From: Corythucha ciliata | Lineage: Eukaryota; Arthropoda; Insecta; Hemiptera; Tingidae | DNA length: 64,000 nucleotides | Direction of reading: 5' to 3' | Assembly (NCBI GenBank): GCA_038030265.1 | Contig: CM075940.1 | Span: forward strand, 8,246,001-8,310,000 | In this document: positions 9,504 to 23,000 of the stretch, in pieces | Layout: each line of letters opens with the position of its first letter | Numbering within the stretch: the stretch's first letter is position 1 | Made by a program: the position numbers and the translations under genes | Notes under the pieces: generated by a model | Told to the model about the DNA's origin: nothing | What the model saw: the letters and a program-made list of their open reading frames with translations, nothing else | Databases searched by the model: none

Positions 9504-11879
9504 CTGAAATTGTAAATAACAAATTCTTTATTATGTGGAAAATCATATCGAAGTTTTCAGCCTACTTTTCAATGAAAATAAAATTGATAATTTCCACCGA
9601 TGGGCAGTCTTCTTGCTTCTCGCGAAAAAAAAAACAACGAAAAAACAAATTATTTTTTTTTTTTTCAAATTGCGACTCGAAAAAATTCACTTCAACGACT
9701 GACGCGGGCTAACACAACCTTCTCATAATACCGACACCGTCCCCCGCCCCCGTTTTGTTTTCCTTCTGTCTTTTAAAACACGCCCCGGAGGGAGTTAATT
9801 GTTAATCAACGGGAACTCGTTTCGTACTTACCCGCCCCGCGGTATTCGAGCGCAGACGAAGTCTGGTTCGCGACTAAAACTCCTTAAGGGACAGATTTAG
9901 AATTGGCTCGGAAACAGCATCATCTGACGCAGTTCATGGTAGAGGTCTACACTGCTTTTAATAATAAAAATTAAAAAAAAAAGTGTTTGAATTTTTCCCC
10001 CTTTTTTAGTTTGTACCACGTGACTTGCTCCTATCGCAAAATCGCGGTTACCCAGTCTTTAAACAAAAGGAGGCCGCAGTCAAAAGTAGTCAAAATTGCT
10101 AAGCTTCCGGGGGAGGGGGGAGTGTAAAAACTAACGCCAATTGGATTTTTAAAAAATAACATTAGCTATTTTCAAATTAAAGAAGCGAAAATCAGTGAAT
10201 TTAGAACGACGTGCGTTACTCAAGTGCTTCAACTTGTCATAAAGGCCCCTCCTCCTCCTCCTCCTCCTAACGTCCTACCATCCGACCAAACAAGAAACGA
10301 AAAGCCCAAAGTGGTAGAGGAAAAAAGAGGAAGGAGGGAGAGGGGGGAGGGCCCTAATTGCGATGCAGTTGGCTTCGTTACTCCAGGCACGTGGCCGCTC
10401 GATTATTTGATTGCTTTCGTCAAATTATTATTACTGGGCCCTCCCGCTCACCCCCTTTTTCCGCTTATACTTCGACCCTGCCCCCCCCCTATTTTCACCC
10501 TTTTGTAAATAAACACAATAATAGACAGAGTAATTGTCGTTGAATAACAGTATACATTATTCTATACAATATTAATTTCTTCGCGTGGGCGTTACTTGGA
10601 AAACCCTAAGAAGAAAATTCAATTTCAATGAATTAAATTCCTAAATTTTTTAGACTTCTGAAGGGCGCCTCAAACCAATAGATCACATTTTAAAAAAGAA
10701 TCGCCTCACTCACTGATTATCAATAGACTTTTTTCTTAAGGAATGAAAAGGGACACTAAGTGCCACAAGCTTAAAAGGGCTTTAAAAGCTACTCCAACAG
10801 ATGTCTCTCAGTGCCACAATCCAAGTTCAAGTTTCCTGGCTAAAATATTCAGAACCTAGGGTTTGGGTAGGAGGGGGAAGATTTCCAGTTTTTATGATTG
10901 GATAGTAAGACGGGGCAACATTGTCAGTTTCCAGGACACTCCATCCAGTTTTCTAGAATAAAATTGACAGTTGCCCGAATGTTGTCATGTGTGTCCATTG
11001 AAAAATGGATTTTTTTATAGGGAGAAAAATCTGTTTGGAGGATTATTTTGAGGTTTTTCAGGGGCAAAAGTAGCCCTGCAAAAAAAGTAGGGCTTGGATT
11101 GATGGTAAGGGTGGGGGCACTTCCCCATTTCGCCCCCGTACCCTACCAACAAACACCTCGTATAGCAGCAAAGTAGCTCACACATCAAGTGTTCGAACGA
11201 AAAAAAGAAGGTAGCATCGACCACTATTTGACGCCATCTGGCGGATATTCCACGTTCCGAATAAGTGACCTCAAGACTGTTTTGGATGGGGCATGGGGGG
11301 GGGGACGTATATCTGTGCGAGGCCTCTTACCCTTCAAGGCCTTCAAGAATATCAATGGCAGGGGTAAAATGACCATTTATGGTCAGTATACGGCGCATAT
11401 CCAAAATATTGCTAACTCCTGTTTTTTTTATGTAAGAAAAACACACTCGGGAATCAAATCGGTTATTTGAGAGGAGTTGCAACAATTTTTTAAGAGGTTG
11501 AAAATTTCCCACCCACTGCACCCCCACCATCATCACAGTGCAATTTCTTGCTCGAAAAGTCAGTTCCCCACAAAAGGGGGGGGGGGAGCTTTAAGTTTGT
11601 TGGTTAACCAGGGCGATTACAGATTTTCTGGAGGAATCTTCAAAGCCGAGGGAGGTGAGGCTTTAATGGGAACGATTGTTCGTGCCACCTCGGTCCCTGG
11701 ATCTCCCTTAGTAATTCATAATTAGAGCCCGGATCCATATGCAATTGCATATTCTTTCTGCTAATATCATAATTATTACGACGTCTTGGGCCCTTTTGGC
11801 AAGGTCTCACAAGCCTCCCGGACCCAGCAGCGTATAGGCCCCAGCCATTTATTTGTGCTGTAGAACAGCGCATTATTGA
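9504..11879. other. Non-coding stretch upstream of kinase exons
   Basis: Contains a CTC repeat (10,247-10,268), several G/C homopolymers, and fragments of the AAACTGAC-type array near 10,860-10,990. Frames here are short and proline- or lysine-rich by composition. No exon could be supported. Confidence 0.5.
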
Positions 11880-12670
11880 TTTATCTCAATTTTAGCCGTT
11901 AAAGGGCGTCCATAAACCGCAAATTAGAACCTTTGCTCAGTGGTAGCTACGAGATTTTAGCCGCTAACGAGAGCACTTTCTCAATTTTAACCACGAGTCA
12001 GCGCTTTTTCACGATTTTTGCCGTGAATAAGCGATTTTTTTCACCTTTATTCATAAATTAGCGTATTTTCGCTACGAATGAGCGCTTTTTCTCTCCTTTT
12101 TCTGAATAATACACACATGTTTTCAGCCAGGAAAAAATTCTGGGCCATATCTTGCCCTAGGATTGCTCGAAAAAACTCGTTCTTTCGCATAGAGACTCCA
12201 TATGGGATATAGTTGGTCCTAACATCTGATCAATTTGATCAACTAACTCCCTGAGATTTGATGGGAATTTTTAAAGGTTTGGGATCATAGGGGTGTGGGG
12301 TGTCGATTTTCATGTAATTTCAAGTCGGATTTGACTACATTCATGAATGATAAACCCTTGCGTAAGCAGCGTTTTTCTCTCAAATTTGGTCTAAAAGTTG
12401 TATCAATAAACCGCGAATCGGCATATTTTTTTTTTCAAATTTAGCCGCGGACTTGCCCGTGGTATACTTTCCCTTGAAATAGCGCCTTTTATGCACTGGT
12501 CGATTTTACCATTTTTATAAGCTTTTCTGGGGCTCCCTCTGATCCTGGGCCCCGCATCTCCGGAACCTTGGTACGCTTTTGGTGGCCTGTGAAGGGGGGG
12601 GGGGGACGAAATGGGACCCTTTTGAAGGGTCGCATGAATTTTCCCGCTAATTTCAGCCGTGCCATCGACT
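11880..12670. repeat. Diverged 30-bp-core array fragment
   Basis: Copies of TTTTAGCCGTGAATTAGCG followed by TTTTTCTCAA occur through about 12,110 and again at 12,390-12,480. They match the large arrays at 27.0, 37.5 and 60.5 kb but are shorter and more diverged. Confidence 0.6.
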
Positions 12671-14600
12671 GTCACGGAGTCCAAGGAATAGCCTCGACGA
12701 CCGACGTAACGTAGGGGGAACCTCACTCGTGGCCCGCGCTCTGGAATCGAGAATATCGGCCGAAATCAATGGCATTGTGAAAATGCTCATTGCGGCTTGG
12801 GTGATTTTCGTATCGCAATTGACCATTGTCTAAAGGGTTCATCTAACCACGCCCGGCTCAAATCGAAACACCTTGAAAAAAGAACATTCTATGAAATTGT
12901 GCAAAGGTCAATTTAGGCCAATCTTCATATTTAACTGCGGCTGCTGGGCTCAAATTCGACTTTTGTGTGGAGGACCCCACGATACTTCCATGTTCCCGTC
13001 GTTCGCTTACAACATGCCTTTCACATGAAAAATTCCGACACGAGTGATTAATCATTAAAACTCACCCATCAAAATTAATTAATTTGCCCTAGCCTGTCCT
13101 GAAGTTCTGTTCTCATAAAAATGCCAAAGTTCTAAAATTTGCTGGAAAGAGCTCTATGCCTCTCAATATTCCTCCCATGTCAACGATTGATGCAATAATA
13201 ACACACACAAAAATGTGAACACACAAATTCTAACGACGTGACGAATAATGAATTTTGTAGCCTAATATAGTACTCTTTAACGGTAACTATCAATTTGAAA
13301 TATTCAACGCGATCAATGAATTAAATAATGGACACAATTTGATCAATAAGACACTCGCTAAAACTCGAAATAATCGAAGAGAAACGAATCTTCGAATACA
13401 TCCTCGTCAATTTGTTTAAAAAATTAATTTAAAAATAATCAAATTGAATTTCGGAAAAATGGCCAGTTCATCGATGGGGAATTTTGTTGTGGTCATTTTA
13501 AGCCATCATGAGAGGAAATCGAACTAAAATTCTGGTAGGAGATAGGTTTGGGGCAAAAAAAGAGCTGAAACGCATTCCAAACCTTAGCAACTGTACCGCC
13601 CAACAAATCTTATTCAAATTTTAGCAGCGTCTTCTAGGAACCTAGATGACCATTTTGAACGATCGATCATCAAATTTTATAATATTCTCTTGGAATTATA
13701 AGGGTCCAACCATTTTTACTCCGAACACATTTGTTATAATATCTTCCAAATCGCTCAACCAATCGTTTTCAAATTTTACGGTGTACATCTAGAGATGAAG
13801 ACACAACTTTTGAGCCATCACTCGTCCAGATCTGTCAAGAAAAAAGTGGACGACGGACGACAGACGCCATACTGAAAATCGAGATTTGGGCCTTTTCGGG
13901 GTCCAGGAACACGAATCTGGTGTCAGCTAACATTTTTTTTTTTGCCATTACCAAACTTCCTTCCCTACGGGAACACGGAAGTAAAATGACTCAAAAAGCA
14001 CCCAATCCGAGGCGATTTAATGCAAAAATGGTCAACATTTATAACGGGGCGAAACTGCGAATCTTGGGCTTTCACGACACGAGGATTCCGACGTTTTTGG
14101 TCGCTTTAAACCATAAAAGCTCATTTTTGGGTCACTCAGTTTCGTTTTAAAGTGAACCGCGATTGTTCATTCACCGAGGAGCTCAAGCTCAATCTTGACC
14201 TTTTTGAGAACATGGCTCTGCGGGAAAATTGAAAAATTTGCAAATTTCGAGGAGTTTAACCCTTTTTGACGATATTTTGGTGCATGTCGACTTCAGAAAG
14301 AGTGGTGGTAGGGTCATAATCTCTGGTCCACCCCCATAACGGCGGTGTAGGATTAGAGCCGACATCAGGATTTTCGGTCCAAATTCCACGATGTTGCCAC
14401 AGTAACATTTCTTGCCAAAAAAGTTGGATTTTTAAAGCTAAAAAATCGAATGTAGACAACAGCAAAGGCTCTGGTGACAGACCAGGCTCGCCCCTTGCTG
14501 TCAGGTGTCCCGTAACCGCCTACACTGTGTACAGGAACGTTTTGATTGCCGCGCTAGGCGGTTTCGGTCAATGTTTAGATATGTTTAGATATACGGTCTT
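12671..14600. other. Old interspersed repeat sequence, no gene
   Basis: Positions 12,964-13,000 share a block (GGAGGACCCCACGATACTTC) with 32,415-32,440. The motif TTCCCTACGGGAA at about 13,963 recurs at about 31,275. These suggest decayed copies of an unidentified element. No exon seen. Confidence 0.45.
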
Positions 14601-14616
14601 TACAAGTTAATTATAG

Positions 14617-14621
<5 letters not shown>

Positions 14622-14671
<50 letters not shown>
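14622..14671. repeat. (AAT)n microsatellite
   Basis: An almost uninterrupted run of AAT trinucleotides, about 16 units. A complementary ATT run lies at about 45,346-45,372. Confidence 0.95.
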
Positions 14672-14672
<1 letters not shown>

Positions 14673-17600
14673 TAATAGCAAAGGAAAATATAAAATATGC
14701 TTGCCCCCCCCTTATTGCACCCATGTTCGTAGCCCTCCACGGTCAATAACGTGCTGAATTGTATCAGTGTAAAAAATAACAATTGAATACGGTTATTTCT
14801 CTTAATAGTTCATGAGTTTTCGTGTTTGGGATTCAGGATGAGGGAGGGGGTGTAAGTAGATTATGGACACGTGCCAACAGAGGCGAATTTCAGGGGATTG
14901 GCCAGTTTTACAGTAACTAATAACTCACAAATTAATAATTGTCGTTGAAATTGACATTTTTATTAAAACAGGGGAAGGACAGCGTTGCGTCTTTATACAA
15001 GGTACCGAGTACTGTTTCTATGGCGGCAAACCACGGCCAGAGACGGTTTCTGGGGCGTTTTTAGCAATAACTAGATTCAAATATTGCAGTTTCAGGGCGC
15101 AATTAGCAGTAACTGCTAGCCAATCAACACAGTTTTAACCAACCCCTGGGTTCCTGGTTGGTGATGTCCACAAAGTTCTTGTGACGCCATTACCTTCATG
15201 GAGAACATTGGGAGTGGAGATGAGGCTTTATTACTCTGAAAATTGCTTCAGCAAGCGTATCAGACTCCAAAGGCTTCCAACAGAATCTTTACAGCATAAA
15301 ACTTCCATTTTTGTGCCTTCGATTTAATGAAGGGTGTCACTTTCAGTACAATTTTTGGTAACTGTCTCAGAGTTGCCTTGGAAACATGACGTGCGTGAGT
15401 GAGAAGATGGGGGAGGGGGACAATGAATTTTAAAATATTCAAAGTGAAATGAAAAGGGAAATAAGAGGTAAGCTGTTGAAGAGCAAAAGCGAGGCGGCCG
15501 AACAATGGGGACAAAAGACAAGCGTTGACGAGCCTAACCGAAACCAGACGCCTCCACCACTCAGCTATCGATTAACTGGCGGAACGAGAGAGTGCGAGAG
15601 AGAGATGGATTGTGCGAGCGAGACGGGACGAGAGCGTAGGGATTGAGCGAGCTTTTTGGAAGGAGTGAAAGAGACAGTGCAGTCAAGGAAAAGTCTTGCC
15701 GTTGCAGGAAAGATGTGCCAAGACGTAAGGGAAGAAAACACTGACCATTTTTTCTTGCTCTTCATTTTAAAAGTGATGGTACCAAGGTACCAAACCACAG
15801 ATAATTAACAATTCATAGCCAGTTAATTATACTACAAAACAATGTAATTCAAGTTCGCCAGGATCCTATAAAAAAAACTGTGTTTTTAGGCCTTATTTGT
15901 ATTTTCTAAAGCAATCGTATAGAAAAAAACAACAGTGGGACAGTCATTCATCCTCCTTTTCTTCACCCCTCACACTTTTTTTTTGTCTTTCAACTTAGAG
16001 GACAGCTCTAATTTCGTTCCAAGGCTTTAACGCTGTATCACTTACCTAACAAAGGGCTACCTTTGAAAAGGGGAAAGGCAATCCAATGAGCGTTTAGTAA
16101 TAAATCAGCCGTGGACGGAAGAGTATGGGGGCTCAAACAGGCTCATAACATGTAATTTACTGTGATTGAAGGATCAATAGAAGGCGAACTACCTGCTCCG
16201 ATGAGAGAGCGTGTTGTGTATGTGATGTGTGGTAGAGGAGTAAAGGTATGTCTTCTTGAATGAGGGAGGGGAATTATACGCTACATTTCCGTCCAAATTG
16301 ATTGCCAGTTCAATGTCTGTGGAGTGATGCTTTAAAAGTGGTGGGCCTATATGCTTTTTTGACGTGGGAGGGGGGGGGGTAGTATACTGCAATTTTGTCC
16401 TTAAGAGCTTAAGGATTAAAATAGCGGGGCATGGGGGACTTTAATCTTGTCAGGTATTTTGTAGCTAAATGAAACTTTTTTGTACACCTACATGACTCAT
16501 TTGATGACCCCCAAAGTCCCACCAGATGGACAGGGGGGGGGGGCAATTGGCTAGCCCGCGGATTCTGTATGCAGCGATTTGCCTATCCTACAAGCAGGAT
16601 CCTATACCGAATTCATTCTCCTACAGGCCTGCAGGACTGTGGGATGCACCTTGCTAGCATTTAACTTGTGTATCTAGGGGCCTTTAATACGCGAGCAATA
16701 CCGTTCGACTGCGTGGGCTATGTCACAGGAGCCAACGGTGGCAAAGAATCCGTCCACTCAATAAAACTGAATTTTCGAGTAAACCAATTTGATCGCCGAT
16801 AAGCGGCGAAATACGTTTTTTTATTCGCCTGTAAAGCAAGAACTTTAGCAATTCAAATTCTTCTGATTTAATCCAAGAGCGCATGTATCACAAAGGAATG
16901 CTAGAGTGCTGTGATTAAACCAATTTAATTAACAAGCGTTTTGTGTTACTTATACACTTGACACTTTGTTTGTGATGAGAGGTATTTTCCTGTGGAGGGC
17001 GAGTTAATAATAAGCTTAAGAGAGCATTATAGTTTCGAAAAAAAAATAATAATAATTTAATTCGATATATTATTTTCTACTTGATTTCATCCTTTCCATT
17101 TCAACGATAAGATAGTGGGTTGGAAGGGGGGGAGTGAAGAAAAACGGTTGTTGAGAAATTTTCAACTGGTGGGGACCTCCGGAGAAGTCGTTAGAGGTCC
17201 CCACCCGTGGTGATTATAACTCGGAAGACAATATTTACCTGGTCAAGTTGAAAAATCACCCAACTTCAAGTACAATTGTCACCCGGGCGTGGGAGCGTTC
17301 ACCCTCGTATGTGGAACTAGTAGGAAAAAAAAAGCAATGGTAATGGTGCGGGGGGTTGTAGAGCGCCGACTTAGCACTCACACCGTCACCACTGCGAGGG
17401 GAAAGGGACATTTTAGGCCGCCGCCGGGCGGGGGAGAAAGGACCACCTGAAGTTTTTAGGGAAGCCAAATTATAATCGCAGGGGTTTTAAGTGTGTTTGA
17501 TCGGCCAACTGCAAAAATATTGTAGGTAACTTGGAATGAGAGAGAGAGAAAGAGATAGTGACAGAGAAAACAATTCTCCCTTGTCTTGTTAACACCGAGT

Positions 17601-18090
17601 TCTTCTCCCTCGAGCCTACGTGGGACCAAAGCAAGGCAACGGTAACCGAAGCGAGGAGGGAAGGCAGAGTATTAAGGAATTTTTACGAAGTTCCTCCTGA
17701 GGAACTCATCAACATTAAAGAATTTTCGCGGATTTGGGATACCTGCAAATAAGTACACGATTAGCAAACCCCCCTCCCAACCCTACTTATATTAATGTTA
17801 GTCAGGTCGTCCCAGGGGGGAAGGGTGAAGGAGGGTAGACGCCTCCACTGAAAATTACAGTTCTTAGGGCTGAATTGCTCAGCTCAGAATTTATGGGTAA
17901 GATCGCAAGTTATAAGTTCATTTTCGGACTCATTGTACGGGGCAACCGACGCCGCCTGCCGCATCAGCCGAGAGCCTGGAACGATTCTATAGCCGCACCC
18001 AGAGGCTAAAAGGTCTGAAGCTGGATTGCAGACTGTATATCGCACTATACAACTGAGTGTAACTGTCTGAGTGTATTGTATACGTTCGGG
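14672..18090. other. Non-coding stretch
   Basis: Includes a perfect 12-bp hairpin, GGTGGGGACCTC at 17,168-17,179 and its complement at 17,194-17,205, with a 14-base loop. Open frames such as 17,558-17,752 have no recognisable domain or splice context. No gene supported. Confidence 0.45.
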
Positions 18091-18094
18091 CACC

Positions 18095-19060
18095 CTCTGA
18101 AGTGGCCAAAAATGAACGTTTTGCGTCCTCGTCGTCGGTTTCGACCGATTTTCTCGACTCGAGAGCCGCTCCCACATGCGAGATCTACGTGACTTCGGGC
18201 TCGCCATGCCCGGGGAGGAATTCATGCGCAGCCCCCGAAAAAATGCGCATGCGGCCAAAAACGGCAGCATGCCGGGTGGTCGCAGGAATAACCCTTTCAA
18301 CGGCTCGCGGTCTTGATGGAAATCTTCCTCGATATTTGGATTCCCCGAGTCAAATAAACAAGACGCGTGGTTCGTCTATAATTCACCAAAAACACCCAGG
18401 GATTACTCTTGACCCCCCCCCCCCCAGGGGGAATAATTTTGGTCATTTTTACCAAAACACGCCCGGGATAAAGTGCGGGTGAGTTTTAGATGTTTCGATT
18501 TGAGACGGACGCGGTCTATTGTGTCTCGTACAATGGTCAGTTGTGTAGTGCAGGTAGGCCCGGCCCAAACGCACCCCGGGGGGGGGGGGGGCAAAATTGA
18601 GCGTTTCACGATGTTGTAGGTTTCGGCCTATTTTCTCGACTCCTCTGCGAGCGACCCAGTAGTGGGAACTGGCCGCTTTGAGCTCCGTTCCCCCCTATTC
18701 TCCGCCACCCCGGCCACGGGGGAAATTCGAGCGGCCCCTGCAATTGGGCACAAGTTGACCAAAAACGCTCGGTCCTGTCTCGATTTTTGTGATTTCTCGC
18801 GTGGAAAAAAACCCAAGACTATATAGCATTTTCACAAAATTTTCAAATTTTCACCAAAATCGCACGGAGGTCAAGCTGCACTTTATTTTTTTTTTTAAAG
18901 GTTTTTCAGCCGGACCAGCACATTTTAACCACACCCGGCCTCGTCTAAAACACCCATCAAAGTGGCCTAAAATGAGAGTTTCACACTACATCAATGTTTT
19001 TGGCCAGATCTTCTCGATTCGAATCTTTATAAAGTCACCCTTAACTGCTACAGCGAGTCA
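18095..19060. repeat. Diverged direct repeats, units of several hundred bases
   Basis: A block resembling AATGAGCGTTTCACGA, then a GTTTCGGCC segment and TTTTCTCGACTC, recurs at 18,107, 18,597 and 18,970. Related blocks in reverse orientation lie at 56,600-56,650 and 56,930-56,970. C13 and G14 homopolymers interrupt it. Confidence 0.5.
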
Positions 19061-19716
19061 TTAGATATTCTGTTGTGTCCGCTACGCCGTACCCAAGAGA
19101 CACTGTTTCACGCACGAACCTATCAAGTAAAGGGTGCGAACGCGGTTTTCAATTGAAGGATGCAAGAAAACATGCCGGGAAGTAAGATACTTCGATTTTA
19201 TGTTGAAGTTTCCGTGGAGGGAGGGGGGCTGAAATCCGGCAAATTCTGATGATGAAGATGGTGGGGATATTTTTTTGTTTTGTTTAAAATATGGGAAGCT
19301 TGTTTAAATACGCGTTTACTACGCACTTTGAGGAACCGCGGGGTTTTAAAATTAATCTATGCATGGTTGGGAATATTTATCTTTTGAAGGATATCTGATT
19401 TCGGGTTGAAAGAGGACGTCAGCTGTTGGGCACATCTTTAAGATTGGCCTCCTACGAGCCAATGCCGCTCTTTTCACTAGAAGTAATGAAAAATGAATGA
19501 AAGTCAACTTGAAGGCAGACCCGAAGTATTGTAAATAAACTGTAGGATGGGTGACTGCGGGACTTAGCATGGTGGGAGACTGGGAGGAGTGGCCAGCGGT
19601 TACGCCCAGGAGGGGGGTTCACCGGGAGCGCCGAGGTTTTTTTTTTTTTTCCTCCAGAGTGAAGGCACTCGATTAGTCAACACGAGTCGTGAGACTGATC
19701 TCAGTGAGTCGCACAT

Positions 19717-20089
19717 ATGTCAGGGAACAGTTTACTTCAAAGTGGGTCACAAGCCTACACTCCCGAGCCGGGTGATTTACTGCCCGAGCTTAACGGAGCG
19801 GATTTGGCCATGTCCCTTAGTCCGAAACACCAGCACACAACTCCGTTCTCCGTCACTGACATCCTTTCGCCGATCGAGGAGAGCTACAGAAAGCTCGACT
19901 TGAGTCCGTATAGAAGTGGCGGTTCAACCGGGGGCGGCTCAACGGGAACAGTGCCCAGTCCACCGCAGCCAAATCCCTATATGCACGTTCATCATCAGTT
20001 TCCTCCTCAATATTGTAATACCACGGACATTTCATATGGAAACGCACCTGGATGGTACGGCGCCACCCCCAACGACCCCAGGTTCGCAA
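19717..20089 (+). CDS. scro: scarecrow/Nkx2.1 homeobox gene, exon 1 (start and TN domain)
   Basis: Start of a NK2-class homeodomain transcription factor, orthologous to vertebrate Nkx2.1/Nkx2.4 and insect scarecrow, a nuclear DNA-binding protein of anterior neural/pharyngeal development. The full spliced gene has five exons and 304 codons. Exon 1 gives residues 1-124. The TN (tinman/EH1-like) motif TPFSVTDILSPIEESYRKL lies at 42-60; it binds Groucho-type corepressors. GWYGATPNDPRF near the exon end matches a conserved Nkx2.1 block. The first Met (19,717) follows an in-frame TGA at 19,705-19,707; Met32 (19,810, MSLSPKH) is an alternative start that resembles orthologues more. The exon ends one base into an Ile codon at GTAAGT. 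Confidence 0.92.
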
Positions 20090-23000
20090 GTAAGTCAACA
20101 ATTTCACTTTATCCCTTTATATCAGATTCACGACTAACACAACAACGGCCTCTATCAGTTTACTTCACACCTACCCTTTAGACAATTGAACTGGATAATA
20201 AGCTGTTGTCCCAGTTAATTTTAGATGAAACAACCCCGAAAGTTATTCATCTTGGTCGGGATAAAATCACCTCTCACCTCCCTAATCACTTCTCTAATTT
20301 CTGAAAACTATGTGTTTGTGTATGGAATATTGGTCAGGCGAGCCTTAGACATTGTTAATCTCAACAAACAGATTGACCGCAGCATATTTATATTTACCCA
20401 GACCGATGAAAATCCGTCGGAAGCTTACTTTTCAGCTTGTTGAAGGATTACCAAAGCTCTGGCTCGCACCCCTTTTAATATCATCCCTTTTTTTGTGATC
20501 TTATAACACTCTTTAACAACACTTTTCCCTCCTGTTTGATGGGTCTAGCGCTTAAGATAATGACATAAGTCCGTATAAGACGGAACTATTAGCACGAATT
20601 ATCCACGATATTTACAAATTGAATAGCCGTTTGCCCGTTTCTGCCTTCACTTCTATATACCAACAACAAAGATTGAAGGATTTTCACAATCAATCTAGCT
20701 TGAGCTAGATTTCCGCCTGTCTCAAAGCAGAGTATATCGTCTCAATTTAAAAACAAAAACAAATCGCAAGAGCTTTGCTGGTTCCATTAAAAGCACAGCA
20801 CAGCCGTGATACAAATTAAAACCGGGCTTTATCCGGTTACCGACGCTTGTGCGGGGAATCCGTCGGTTAGGCAGCCTAAAAGTGCTTCAAAAATATTCCG
20901 CTGGTTTCTTTTATAAAACACGGAATGAAATTGAATAACCGTTAAATTATTTTACATTTGTTGGAAGTAATTCAGAACACTCCGACTTGACAACTTAAGA
21001 GAACAGTTTCCTTGATTGTTGAAATAATAGAAGGTTATACTTCTGCCCGCAATACCCAATGTGTTTTCCGTAGTCCGCCGCCTTGGAGCCCCTGGTTTTT
21101 ATAATACTTTTTTAATAAGTATCAAAACTGGTCTCGTTCACAGTTTTCAACAAATTTTTCCGATCCTTTTTCACTCCAAACTCACCCCACCCCTCCAAGC
21201 ACACCACCACTATTGTTGTTTTTCAAGTTTCGAAAAGGAGAACGCCACTGAAAAAAAACAAACAATTAAATCCGAAACGGGGACAACAAATGCATTTTCT
21301 TAGGGTCGCTAAACATTCTTTTTTGGAGTGGCGCCCGCCTGCGGTCCGTCTTATATCCCCCAAAAGGGTTCAACTGTTTTTAACACAAAAGGGAAATGCA
21401 ATCGTAGGAGCGGCAATTAAAATGTGAGAAACTGTTGGCACTTCCCCCCCCCACCCCATTCAGCCTACCGCTTCGCGTCACAATCAGTCGGTCACAAAAT
21501 ACGGAAAAATTGTAAAATAGTAAAAAAAAGTGTCCCTATTTGAACGCGAATTCATGAAATTAATAAAAATTTTCGAGAGGGAACTTTGAAACCGTCCCTT
21601 ACATCAATTCTTCTTAGATCATTTTTAAATGATCTAAATGAGTGTTTATAGGGCGTATCTTGGCAAATTTCGCACGATTGATTCTTCAAAGAATTGTTTA
21701 CTAACCAAGATGATTATACCTATTTATAGAAATCGTGTTGCCTTATTTAGATTGCACAAAGGTCCACTGTTGGGACCATGGATTAAAGCTGGGACGAATT
21801 TTCCCTGTAAGAAATGGCGCCTTTGTATTGTTTTAAGCGATGCCACGACTAATCATTAAAGAAATATAATAATTAAAGGTCGCGCCACATCCCTGTTAAT
21901 TGTGACTATTATCAATACCTTTGCATTACAACAGTACCCAAGCAATAATAATAATAGCCTCCCTCACGCGGAATATTCAATGCTAAAAGGATGACACCAG
22001 GTGGGGAAGAACGACCGCCATTTTGTTCAATCGACGAAGGGGGAAGTGCCTTTTCAGAGTGAGCGTTGCGAGGAAGGGTCAGAAGGTGGAAAAGAGAGTT
22101 GGGGGGGGGGGGGTGCCAGCCTTAACACCGATCTATAATGTACACCGACCATTTAGCATTGCGTAAGCCGTATGCTACATTTTTTGCATATTTCTTGGCC
22201 TTTTTTTCAAGTTTGCTCTGTTTACTTCCCTCATCTTCCGTCGCATTGTAAATGGATATTTTCTAGAATTCATAGATATTTGTATATGCCTGAACCCCTT
22301 CTTACTGTTGCCAAGGTATCCGTTCGGTTGTTGTTGGTTTTTCTGAGTCATTTCGAGAGTACTCCAGATAGATGTTTGGTGGGCGGTAAGGGGGGGGGGA
22401 GATATTAGGGGCCACCAAATTCTAGAGAGCCGTTATGTCTATAGAAATACGGGCACAAGCGTAGGTCATAGGCGAGTTTGCAACTGCCGTGTAACCAAAG
22501 CGTGTGTTGTAGGGTGCGCTTCATCAAAGGGGGGGGGGCACCTTATCTAGATTTGTCCTGCGGGAAAGGAACCATAGCGTTGTATTTTTCTGACAAATAT
22601 CTCGCGCCAGCCTGGGACTTGAACGCGTGATGAACCCCATTGACCTCATTCGGCCTTTAATAGATGAACACACCAGGAAACGTGGGTTCTGGCTCAAACG
22701 CTTGGTCATCAATTAATCATATCCAAATATGATCAAAGCATGCTGGCAAACATAAAGTTCCAAATCCAACATAGTAAGCGCCTATAGCGAGTAGCTCGAT
22801 TTTCTCATATTTTCTTCGATTTTCTCATATTACTTTGACAATATTTGCATGACGACCAATATTTGAGACGTAAATCCCTTCCCCTCTCACCTGATGTGTT
22901 CAATATTCACTTCGAGTGTCCTTTTCACCTTTTAACCGCAGGCCACGAAAATAGTTCGCAAGTTTGTATGCAATCCATGAGTCTCGAACAAGTACATTTT

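Noticed and set aside
22595..22690. tRNA-like segment (GCGTTCAAGTCCC box with 7-bp complementary ends) on the minus strand.
   Set aside because: The T-arm stem does not form and the total length is about 92 bases without a convincing anticodon arm. At best a degraded pseudogene.
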